Shown here in pieces: positions 57,328 to 64,000 of a stretch of 64,000 bases of DNA. The translations under genes and the position numbers were made by a program. How positions within the stretch are numbered: the stretch's first letter is position 1; each line of letters begins with the position of its first letter. Origin of the DNA: Iodobacter fluviatilis. Its GTDB lineage: Bacteria > Pseudomonadota > Gammaproteobacteria > Burkholderiales > Chitinibacteraceae. Under the pieces are notes generated by a model that had not been told where the DNA came from, did not search any database, and saw nothing but the letters and a program-made list of their open reading frames with translations. The stretch covers positions 620,001 to 684,000 of the forward strand of contig NZ_UGHR01000001.1 of the NCBI RefSeq assembly GCF_900451195.1, in the 5' to 3' direction.

Positions 57328-58065
57328 ATGGGCGCTTTTATGCTTTATTCGCTTCGTATGCTTTTGATGTCGGTGCACTTTATTTTAGCTGGCATGATTG
57401 GCATCCTGATTGGACTCTGCCGCCCGTTTAATCCTGATAATAGCCGCCTTTGCGGGCGTATTTATTCGCTACCTGCCATGCGCATCCTTGGCTTTAAAGT
57501 AAAGGCCGAGATAAAAGATTTACTGGAGCATCAGCGCTCTTGCGTGATTATTGCGAATCACCAGTCAAACTACGACCTCTTTGTTTTTGGTGGTGCTGTG
57601 CCAGCGCGCACCGTAACGATTGGTAAAAAAAGCCTGAAATGGATTCCATTTTTTGGCCAGCTATTCTGGCTGGCAGGGAATGTGTTGATAGACCGCGGCA
57701 ATTCTCAGCGGGCTAAAAAAGCCATGCTAGCCACCACGGATACCTTGCAGCATAAAGACACGTCGATTTGGGTTTTTGCAGAAGGCACGCGCAATAAAGG
57801 CCGTGGTTTATTGCCCTTTAAAAAAGGGGCTTTTCAAATGGCGATTAATGCCGGTGTGCCTATTTTGCCGGTCTGTGTAAGTACCTATATTAATCATATG
57901 CAGCTTAATCAGTGGCAGGGCACCGAGCTTTTGATGAAATCGCTGGCGCCTATTCCTACTGTAGGCTTAACGCAGGATGATTTGCCCGCTTTAATTGAGC
58001 AATGCCGCAATCAAATGCAAGCGTGTATTCAGGCGCTAGATGAGCAATTAATGCAGGCTCGTTAA
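57328..58065 (+). CDS. plsC: 1-acyl-glycerol-3-phosphate acyltransferase
   Basis: Second acylation in phospholipid synthesis. Up to 245 residues. N-terminal hydrophobic anchor, then the acyltransferase motifs NHQSNYDLF (HX4D), GKKSLKWIPFFGQLFW, FAEGTRNKGRGLLPFKKGAF and VPILPVCVSTY. Start uncertain among 57328, 57340 and 57358; none has a clear ribosome site, so I give the longest. Its last 18 bases overlap the end of the convergent hydrolase gene. Confidence 0.92.
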   Translation: MGAFMLYSLRMLLMSVHFILAGMIGILIGLCRPFNPDNSRLCGRIYSLPAMRILGFKVKAEIKDLLEHQRSCVIIANHQSNYDLFVFGGAVPARTVTIGKKSLKWIPFFGQLFWLAGNVLIDRGNSQRAKKAMLATTDTLQHKDTSIWVFAEGTRNKGRGLLPFKKGAFQMAINAGVPILPVCVSTYINHMQLNQWQGTELLMKSLAPIPTVGLTQDDLPALIEQCRNQMQACIQALDEQLMQAR

Positions 58066-58785
58066 ATATAGGGCGAGTTTATTGAGTACCCAATCGCCAT
58101 CGTCCAGTGGTAAATCGTGCCCTGCCTGAGTGTGAACCCAGCAGGGTACTTGCCATTTTTCTGCCAGCGTTTGCGAGCAGGCCGGGCTGACCAGCTGATC
58201 TTTGGCCCCAGATAAGAGTAAAAGTGGCACATCGGGTTTGTTGGCACGATATAGCATCGCCGCAGCGAGTTGGCGCAGGATATTGGCCCGTGAAACAGGA
58301 AACTGCTTTTGGAATTGAATCCATTGGGCTAATGCGGCTTGAGGCTGGCTGGTGCTGGTTAATTCTAAAATGATTATTTCTTTACCTGCCGTATCACTGA
58401 ATAATAAGCGGATTAAAGCGGGAAGGCTTTGCAGGCGCAGGCGGTGATAAAAAGGATTAAAGGGCCGCAAGCTGGTATTGATCAGAATGCAGGCCCGTAT
58501 TTCTTTGGGGAACGCATTAGCCCATGCAACGGCAGCCATAGCACCAAGGGATATGGCCAGCACATAAAATGGGCCGCTGCATTGCTGATTAATTAAAGTC
58601 TGGCGGATATGGCCGACCATATCGCGAATATGGATCAGGCTTTTTTCCTGATGTAAAAGGCCATTGCCCGGCCAGTCAATTGTGATCAGTCTGTCATTGG
58701 GGTAAGCCGCTTGGAGCTTGGGAATAAAATCACCCCAATGCCGAGATTCCCGCATCAGCCCGCGTAATAAAACCCATGTCTTCAT
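58048..58785 (-). CDS. alpha/beta hydrolase
   Basis: 245 residues. Nucleophile region LAISLGAMAAVAWAN (Ser in ISLGA, atypical for GxSxG: first Gly replaced by Ala), acid in LLSGAKDQLVSP and His in AGHDLPLDD. The ATG at 58785 overlaps the stop of the M14 gene (ATGA), so the two are one operon and probably functionally linked. Substrate unknown. Confidence 0.8.
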   Translation of the reverse strand: MKTWVLLRGLMRESRHWGDFIPKLQAAYPNDRLITIDWPGNGLLHQEKSLIHIRDMVGHIRQTLINQQCSGPFYVLAISLGAMAAVAWANAFPKEIRACILINTSLRPFNPFYHRLRLQSLPALIRLLFSDTAGKEIIILELTSTSQPQAALAQWIQFQKQFPVSRANILRQLAAAMLYRANKPDVPLLLLSGAKDQLVSPACSQTLAEKWQVPCWVHTQAGHDLPLDDGDWVLNKLALYLTSLH

Positions 58786-59792
58786 AATATGCCATACCAC
58801 AAAGCTTCTGCTTCTTCTTTGCAGTTTAAATAATGATTGGTTTTGGGTAGCCAATGGTGGTGATCGTGTACCGCACGTAATAGAAATTCAAAAAGCAATA
58901 AATGGCTGCGTAATACACGTTGTTGGCGATGCGGCACAATAGGGTTAAATAGGCCAAGCAACGACATTAATTGGCGTGGGTTTTTTTTAACCCATAGCCA
59001 TGAGCCTAATTCTAAAGTCAGTGGTAAAAACAAATGGCCGCTGCCGGTGTTCTGCTGATAAAGATAATCCCAAATGTCTCCATGAGTACAATATTGCAAA
59101 GCCTGTGGTTCTATCACATAGGGGTGGTGCGGATAGCTTTGATCAAACAAAGCTTTTAGCGCATAGATTTCAGGTAAATTGGGAAAAGGGGTGCGGGTAT
59201 GGGCATAGGGAAACCATATTCTGTCCCTTAAGCCAAATCCTGAATGGCAATCGAGCGCGATGCTAAATGGGCTGCTGAGTAATTGAGATTTAACTACATG
59301 GCAAAGCGCTTGGTTTTCTAATTCCATTTGCGAATTAAATTCACCTCTGTACCAAGGCAAAAGAGGGCTGATGCGGTGGCCCCCCACCAAAAAAGACGTT
59401 TTTTCACTGGATTCAACTGGGGCATTACGCATTAAATCGATGCCATGCCCGTTGCTGCGGGTGCCTCGGGCAATGCCGACAGGATTAATCAGCGGCATAA
59501 AGACAAGGCGCATGGTGTCCAGCTTGCGCTGCAAGCTGCTGTCCCAGCGCTGCCTGACTAATAAAGAGCGTAAAAAAGCCAGCACAATCTGGCTGCCGAT
59601 GCGCTCCAGCCCATGTACGCCGCCAAAAAAACCAAGCACAGGCGCTTCGGGTTTTTGGCAGCCCATGCTGATGCTGTAAAGTGGAAAGCTGATTTCCGCA
59701 CTTTTGACTTCACCATGCTGTTGTAAATGGAGTGCATCACCTGCTTGCAAGATGATTTCTTCCAGTTCAACCAGTTCAGGCAATTGCAGCAT
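58782..59792 (-). CDS. M14-family zinc carboxypeptidase-like protein
   Basis: 336 residues without signal peptide. Metal motifs GGVHGLERIG (H-x2-E) and LDCHSGFGLRDR (distal His), with LTLELGSW supplying the catalytic Glu. That fits the M14 superfamily, which includes succinylglutamate desuccinylase/aspartoacylase types and cytosolic peptidases. The substrate is not clear. Co-transcribed with an alpha/beta hydrolase. ATG at 59792. Confidence 0.78.
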   Translation of the reverse strand: MLQLPELVELEEIILQAGDALHLQQHGEVKSAEISFPLYSISMGCQKPEAPVLGFFGGVHGLERIGSQIVLAFLRSLLVRQRWDSSLQRKLDTMRLVFMPLINPVGIARGTRSNGHGIDLMRNAPVESSEKTSFLVGGHRISPLLPWYRGEFNSQMELENQALCHVVKSQLLSSPFSIALDCHSGFGLRDRIWFPYAHTRTPFPNLPEIYALKALFDQSYPHHPYVIEPQALQYCTHGDIWDYLYQQNTGSGHLFLPLTLELGSWLWVKKNPRQLMSLLGLFNPIVPHRQQRVLRSHLLLFEFLLRAVHDHHHWLPKTNHYLNCKEEAEALWYGIL

Positions 59793-60065
59793 GGCTTACC
59801 TATGCAGTGATCAGTTTCGGTCAGAATACTTGATAGTAAGTGACTTGCCTGTGGCTTGCTGGTTTTAAGACCTTCGTTAAAACGATTTTGTGGTTTTTAA
59901 GTCTTTGATTTTTAGTGGAAGTAGGCTGGGCTGCAGAAATAGGTATCAGCGGTCGCCTGTTTGTTCATCCCGCTTTAAGCAGGGTGAAATAAGAATCATG
60001 AGCTATTCTGAAGTCGGAAGTTTGGATGATGTATTGCTTTTAGCTGCCGTATAAGGGGTCAGCAG

Positions 60066-60833
60066 ATGAGGCCTTTCCTTGCGTATATGCTTTTACTTTT
60101 TGCAGCAAAAATATCTGCGGCAGAGAAAGTGATTATTGAAGGCGATGATGATTATGCACCTTATTCTTTTATTGAAAACGGGCAATATAAAGGCATTTAT
60201 GTTGATTATTTAAAGCTTGTTGCAGAAAAACTGGCTCCTGATTATTTGCTTGAGCTGCGGCCTGTTCCATGGAAGCGTGGTTTAAAAGGCCTTGAAAGTG
60301 GCCGTGTTTTGGCTTTGTTTCCGCCTTATTTGAATAAAGACCGCCGTTATATACAGGCTTATTCTGTGCCAATTTACCGTGAGCGCGTGGTGTTGTTTTG
60401 TCGGGACGACATGATTTCTCCCTCACATAAAGTGTTTCCAAAAGATTTTTATGGTTTGCTTATTGGCGTTAATCTGGGATTTACACTGGGTGACAAAATG
60501 GTGGCAGCGGTTAAGTCGGGCAGGCTGAGTATTGAAGAGGTAAAAGGTAATGATACAAATATTAAAAAATTACTGGTGGGCCGGATCGCTTGTTATGCTA
60601 ATGATAGATTATCTGTTATTTACAGCCTGAAAAAATGGAAGGGTGCGTTTGATGCAGCAAAAATAAAACTAATCGAAGCGGCAGAAATTTCAGAAGAAGA
60701 TGCCTATATTGCGTATAGCAGTGAGTATAAGTGGCCTGAAAAAGAAGACTTTATTTTAAAAATGAATGCTGCCGTTGAAGAGCTGAAAAAAACTGGCATT
60801 ATTGCGAAAATGATTAATGAATATACCCAGTAA
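60066..60833 (+). CDS. periplasmic solute-binding protein, family 3
   Basis: 255 residues. Signal peptide MRPFLAYMLLLFAAKISA with cleavage before AEK. The family 3 fold with YAPYSFIENGQYKGIYVDYL (lobe 1) and a later KMNAAVEELKKTGIIAKMINEY helix. No permease or ATPase in the neighbourhood, so it may serve as a sensor-type binding protein, as many of these do in chemotactic bacteria. Ligand unknown. AT-rich. Confidence 0.82.
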   Translation: MRPFLAYMLLLFAAKISAAEKVIIEGDDDYAPYSFIENGQYKGIYVDYLKLVAEKLAPDYLLELRPVPWKRGLKGLESGRVLALFPPYLNKDRRYIQAYSVPIYRERVVLFCRDDMISPSHKVFPKDFYGLLIGVNLGFTLGDKMVAAVKSGRLSIEEVKGNDTNIKKLLVGRIACYANDRLSVIYSLKKWKGAFDAAKIKLIEAAEISEEDAYIAYSSEYKWPEKEDFILKMNAAVEELKKTGIIAKMINEYTQ

Positions 60834-60850
60834 TTATTCTGTGGCCTGCA

Positions 60851-62065
60851 TTACCGCTTATAAAGCCGGTCTCTTTTTGCAAGTGCCGGAAATTTTTTGA
60901 TCCAGATGCCTGCGACCAGCAGGGTGCCTGCGCCACCCATTATGACCGATGGTACGGTGCCGAATGCGGCCGCTGTCAGGCCTGATTCAAATTCCCCTAG
61001 CTGATTGGATGCGCCAATAAAAAGAGCATTGACTGCGCTGACTCTGCCCCGCATTTCATCCGGGGTTTCAAGCTGTACTAGCGATGAGCGGATAACCACA
61101 CTAATCATATCGCTTGCCCCCAGAATCACGAGCGCCAGCAGGGATAAGGGAAATGAGCGGGATGCCCCAAAAACCATGGTTGCGATGCCAAAAAGCGTCA
61201 CGGCAGCAAACATGAGCTTGCCCACCCGCCGCTGCGGCGGGTACCAGGCCAACCAGACGGACATCCCTAGGGCGCCAACCGCAGGTGCAGAGCGTAATGC
61301 ACCCAGCCCCACTGGGCCGGTGAGTAGGATGTCCTGGGCATACACCGGCAGCAGGGCGGTGGCTCCGCCAAGTAAAACAGCAAAGAGATCAAGCGAGATC
61401 GCACCGAGCAGCTCGGGCTTGCTGCGGATATAGCGTATCCCTGCTAGTAAGGCGGGCAGGCGTGCCTCGGTGCTGATGGCTCTGGGCAAGGCTGTGGGTA
61501 ATTGCATGATCAGCCAGAGTGCCAGTAAATAGAGCGCTGCGCTGATGCTATACACGCTACTGGCACCCAGTACATATAAAAAACCACCCAAAGCAGGCGA
61601 GATAATCGTGGCGGCTTGCATGCCGGATGAGGATGCGGCTAAAGCGGAGGGGAGCAGGGCCGATGGAACTAGGCCTGGTAATAAAGCCTGCAGGGCAGGC
61701 ATTTCATAGGTGCGGGCTGTGCCCAGAATCACGGCCAGCAGAAAAATCCATTCACTGCCAAGCTGCGCCTGAGTGGCCACCCATGCCAGCGCCAGTGCAA
61801 TCAGCGCTTGTACCAGCTGGCTGATGGCCACAATACGGCCCCTGTCATAGCGATCAGCCGCATCGCCTGCAGATAGCATAAACAACAGGCGCGGTGCAAA
61901 TTGCGCTAAGCCGATCAGGCCAAGGTCTAAAACCTGGTGGCTTCGCGAGTACACCTGCCACGCCAGCGCAACCGACAAAATCTGGAAGCCGCTCGCGCTG
62001 AGCACGCGGGTAAACCAGAATAAAATAAAGGGCTTGCTTTTGCGTAAGCTGGCGGGCTCGCTCAT
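60851..62065 (-). CDS. MFS transporter (EntS-like family)
   Basis: 404 residues from ATG 62065; about 12 helices. The sequence FWFTRVLSASGFQILSVALAWQVYS at the start and the central AGDAADRYDRGRIV loop (motif A-like) and LQALLPGLVPSALLPSALA resemble the EntS/MFS_3 exporter family, which exports enterobactin in E. coli, but here no siderophore genes are near. An upstream in-frame start at 62161 would overlap the ABC permease gene. Downstream of the cystine permease gene by 31 bases, so possibly co-transcribed. Confidence 0.82.
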   Translation of the reverse strand: MSEPASLRKSKPFILFWFTRVLSASGFQILSVALAWQVYSRSHQVLDLGLIGLAQFAPRLLFMLSAGDAADRYDRGRIVAISQLVQALIALALAWVATQAQLGSEWIFLLAVILGTARTYEMPALQALLPGLVPSALLPSALAASSSGMQAATIISPALGGFLYVLGASSVYSISAALYLLALWLIMQLPTALPRAISTEARLPALLAGIRYIRSKPELLGAISLDLFAVLLGGATALLPVYAQDILLTGPVGLGALRSAPAVGALGMSVWLAWYPPQRRVGKLMFAAVTLFGIATMVFGASRSFPLSLLALVILGASDMISVVIRSSLVQLETPDEMRGRVSAVNALFIGASNQLGEFESGLTAAAFGTVPSVIMGGAGTLLVAGIWIKKFPALAKRDRLYKR

Positions 62066-62096
62066 TGACCGGCCTTTGCCCGATCGGGCTGTGTGT

Positions 62097-62765
62097 TTAT
62101 CTGATATACATTTTGTTAAGTCTTTCTTCCAGCTTTCTTTGTATGCCTTCAAATGAGGCACTCATCGCCCAGTAAATGGCTGCCGCAGCCAAATAAAGTG
62201 GGAAAGGCTGAAAGGTGGTGGCAATAACTTCCTTGCTGGCCAGCATCAGCTCGCTGACTGAAATCACTGAAACCAGCGAGGTATCTTTAATCAGGCTGAT
62301 CAGGCTGTTAGAAAGGCTGGGCACGGCTAGGCGCAAAGCTTGAGGCGCCACCACATAGCGCAGCGTTTGGCTGTTGGTCAGCCCTAGGCTTTTACCCGCA
62401 TCCCACTGGCCCTGCGTAATGCCGTTGATCGAGCCACGCAGCGTTTCAGATAAATAGGCACCAACATTCAGGCTCAGTGCCAGCACGCCGGCGGCCAGAG
62501 GTTCAAACTGAATACCAATACTGGGCAGGCCAAAATAAATCACAAAAAGCTGCACTAATAGCGGTGTGCCACGGATACAGCTGACATACACCGCGCTTAA
62601 TTGCGCCAGCACGGGTAACTTACTCAGCCGGATGATGACAAGCAGTATGGCGATCAGTAATCCACCCAGCATGGATGCCAAAGCCAGAAACAGCGTATAG
62701 CCTGCGCCTTGTAGCAAGATAGGAAAGGCGTCTTTAAGCAGCTGAATTAAACCGGGTAAATCCAT
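62097..62765 (-). CDS. amino acid ABC transporter permease (cystine type)
   Basis: 222 residues, five helices, with the EAA-like loop GSINGITQGQWDAGKSLGLT and RGTPLLVQLFVIYFGLP, close to E. coli YecS/TcyL. It pairs with the upstream FliY-like binding protein. The intrinsic terminator 62777-62807 between them would lower its expression relative to the binding protein. The ATPase gene of the transporter is not in this window. Confidence 0.88.
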   Translation of the reverse strand: MDLPGLIQLLKDAFPILLQGAGYTLFLALASMLGGLLIAILLVIIRLSKLPVLAQLSAVYVSCIRGTPLLVQLFVIYFGLPSIGIQFEPLAAGVLALSLNVGAYLSETLRGSINGITQGQWDAGKSLGLTNSQTLRYVVAPQALRLAVPSLSNSLISLIKDTSLVSVISVSELMLASKEVIATTFQPFPLYLAAAAIYWAMSASFEGIQRKLEERLNKMYIR

Positions 62766-62776
62766 TAATCACTCCA

Positions 62777-62807
62777 AAAATAAAAGCCCCCGGTTATCAC
62801 TGGGGGC
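62777..62807 (-). terminator. attenuating terminator between binding protein and permease genes
   Basis: GCCCCC (62786-62791) / GGGGGC (62802-62807) with more pairing inside; the minus strand reads into TTTTATTTTT. Likely allows partial readthrough. Confidence 0.8.
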
Positions 62808-62860
62808 GCAGGTCTTGCTCATCTTGCAGATTCTGTGTGTTGGGAATCTGCCATGATATT

Positions 62861-63637
62861 TTACTGTGCAACAGGCGGTTTGCTTACATCACGGTCAAAC
62901 CATTTTTTCGAGATTTTTGTGAAGCTACCATCTGCTTGTAAATCCGCCAAGGCTTTATTGAGTGAGGCCTTAAATTTTGGATTGCCTTTTACAAATGGGA
63001 TGCCTGATTTTTCAAGATCACCCAGGGGTGCGCCTGCTTTAAGAGGCAGCTTGGTTTTCTTTACAATGAACGGAATCAGCAGGCTATCGTTCAGCGCTGC
63101 ATCGATGCGACCAAGGGCTAGGTCTTGTAAATACTCTTGTGAGCCGGGGTAAGTTTTAACATCAATCCCGCCCACTGCTTTAGCGATGTCGGCATAGTTG
63201 GTGCCTTGGCCAAGACCTAGTTTTTTGCCTTTTAAATCGTCCAGATTTTTAAAGCTGCGTGTTTCATTACTGCGCACAATCAGCTGCGGGCTGGAGATAG
63301 TGTAAGGCTCGGAGAAGTCAAACGTTTCCTTGCGCTTATCTGTAATACCAACCTGGTTGATCACAATATCGTACTTGCCTGCTTGTAAGCCTGCCAGCAT
63401 GGCGCTCCATTCGCTGGTGCTGAATTCTGCTTTTACACCCAGCTTTTGGGCTAAGGCTTTGGCCAATTCAACTTCAAACCCTGTTAATTCATTGTTTTCT
63501 TTGTAGTTAAATGGAGGGTAAGTGCCTTCAACTGCAATTTTCAAGGTTCCGCGTTGCTTTACGGTATCCAGTAAATCGGCAGCAGAGGCATGCAAGGTAA
63601 AGCCCAATAGGCTGGCTGCAAGTAAGAATTTGCGCAT
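62861..63637 (-). CDS. amino acid (cystine-type) periplasmic binding protein
   Basis: 258 residues. Signal peptide MRKFLLAASLLGFTLHASA, cleavage before ADL. Similar to E. coli FliY/TcyJ: GTYPPFNYKENNELTGFEVE, INQVGITDKRKETFDFSEPY, LDDLKGKKLGLGQGTNY and an NDSLLIPFIV segment. It should deliver cystine or a related amino acid to the permease at 62097. ATG at 63637 with a weak ribosome site. Confidence 0.88.
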   Translation of the reverse strand: MRKFLLAASLLGFTLHASAADLLDTVKQRGTLKIAVEGTYPPFNYKENNELTGFEVELAKALAQKLGVKAEFSTSEWSAMLAGLQAGKYDIVINQVGITDKRKETFDFSEPYTISSPQLIVRSNETRSFKNLDDLKGKKLGLGQGTNYADIAKAVGGIDVKTYPGSQEYLQDLALGRIDAALNDSLLIPFIVKKTKLPLKAGAPLGDLEKSGIPFVKGNPKFKASLNKALADLQADGSFTKISKKWFDRDVSKPPVAQ

Positions 63638-63914
63638 ATGTATATTCCTGTATGATCTAAAGTATTGCTTTCAAATGCAATATTCGCATGATTGTGCAGA
63701 GCTGAACAGTTTTTTTTGCTTGCTATTGGCATGGTAATTTTGCCTGTGATCTCTGCACGCAGATTTTGGCTCGTTAAGGCAGAAGCCGGATTGTAAAAAA
63801 GACGGATATCACCCGTTTAAAGTAATCCAAGCCGCGTGTTTTCAGGCTTTGCTGAATATCTATATTGCTGTGGGAATGCAAATTAATTTGTATTCAGAAA
63901 GGCCGAAATTGGAT

Positions 63915-64000
63915 ATGCATCCTGAACTGTTTAGATTAGATATTTGCGGTAAGTATAGAATTTTAGGTAGCCGGGAAACTGAATTAACGGCATTTTCATA
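63915..64000 (+). CDS. start of a possible gene, cut by the window edge
   Basis: An ATG at 63915 opens a frame to the end of the window (28 codons: MHPELFRLDICGKYRILGSR at the start). A weak GGA precedes it. Too short to assign. Could equally be chance. Confidence 0.3.
   Translation, partial: MHPELFRLDICGKYRILGSRETELTAFS

Overview
The window reads as chromosomal DNA of a Gram-negative betaproteobacterium. The gene content (long-form aspartate carbamoyltransferase, PPi-type phosphofructokinase, cysE-iscRSUA-hscBA-fdx-iscX order, DUF2322 protein, many chemotaxis and HD-GYP proteins, moderate GC) points to Neisseriales/Chromobacteriaceae, and Iodobacter would fit well. That placement is from memory of the families, not from a search. 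I see no rRNA, tRNA, CRISPR array, prophage or complete insertion sequence.

Layout. 1-10.4 kb: an alpha/beta hydrolase cut by the window edge and followed by a 104-bp tandem repeat, msrB, a FUSC-type membrane protein, a purine nucleoside phosphorylase/TsgA-like transporter operon, a YuiF-like antiporter divergent from lysP, and a chemoreceptor. 10.4-14.4 kb is an accessory patch: a 5'-truncated solute-binding-protein remnant, a SUKH-family protein, an ankyrin gene broken at a 9-A run, a secreted protein of unknown function, a MOSC protein and two lipoproteins. 14.5-21.7 kb is one three-gene signalling operon: HD-GYP response regulator, membrane PAS sensor, and a 1303-residue PAS/histidine kinase/REC/HPt protein. 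21.9-24.9 kb holds PPi-dependent phosphofructokinase, MarC and MgtC membrane proteins and a small peptide gene.

24.9-41.8 kb is mostly housekeeping: miaA and mutL separated by two extra genes, a tautomerase, a YfcG-type GST, an acetyltransferase, a low-GC pair (a signal peptidase I-like protein with an extra C-terminal domain and a 4-TM protein), amiC-tsaE divergent from queG, xth with a Crp/Fnr regulator, a lytic transglycosylase, DUF2322, pyrB with an N-terminal HTH-like extension, and an HD-GYP protein that has lost its HD pair. 42-49.4 kb is the iron-sulfur assembly operon iscR-iscS-iscU-iscA-hscB-hscA-fdx-iscX (minus strand) with cysE upstream. A near-consensus type 1 IscR site overlaps the iscR promoter, and palindromic repeats occupy several gene junctions. 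49.5-56.1 kb is glycogen metabolism (glgB, glgX, pgm). 56.4-64 kb carries an OmpA-like lipoprotein, plsC, an alpha/beta hydrolase with an M14 peptidase-like protein, a lone solute-binding protein, an MFS exporter and two parts of a cystine-type ABC importer.

Three kinds of dispersed intergenic repeat recur: long imperfect palindromes built on CCACGGAG-like ends, REP-like palindromes with core GCGGCTTTAGCCGC, and a GGGTTACGC/GCGTAACCC palindrome. I found no clear new defence or biosynthetic system. The least ordinary items are the isc operon interrupted by palindromes, the SUKH/ankyrin patch, the signal peptidase fusion, the HTH-PyrB fusion, the degenerate HD-GYP protein and the PunA-TsgA pairing.
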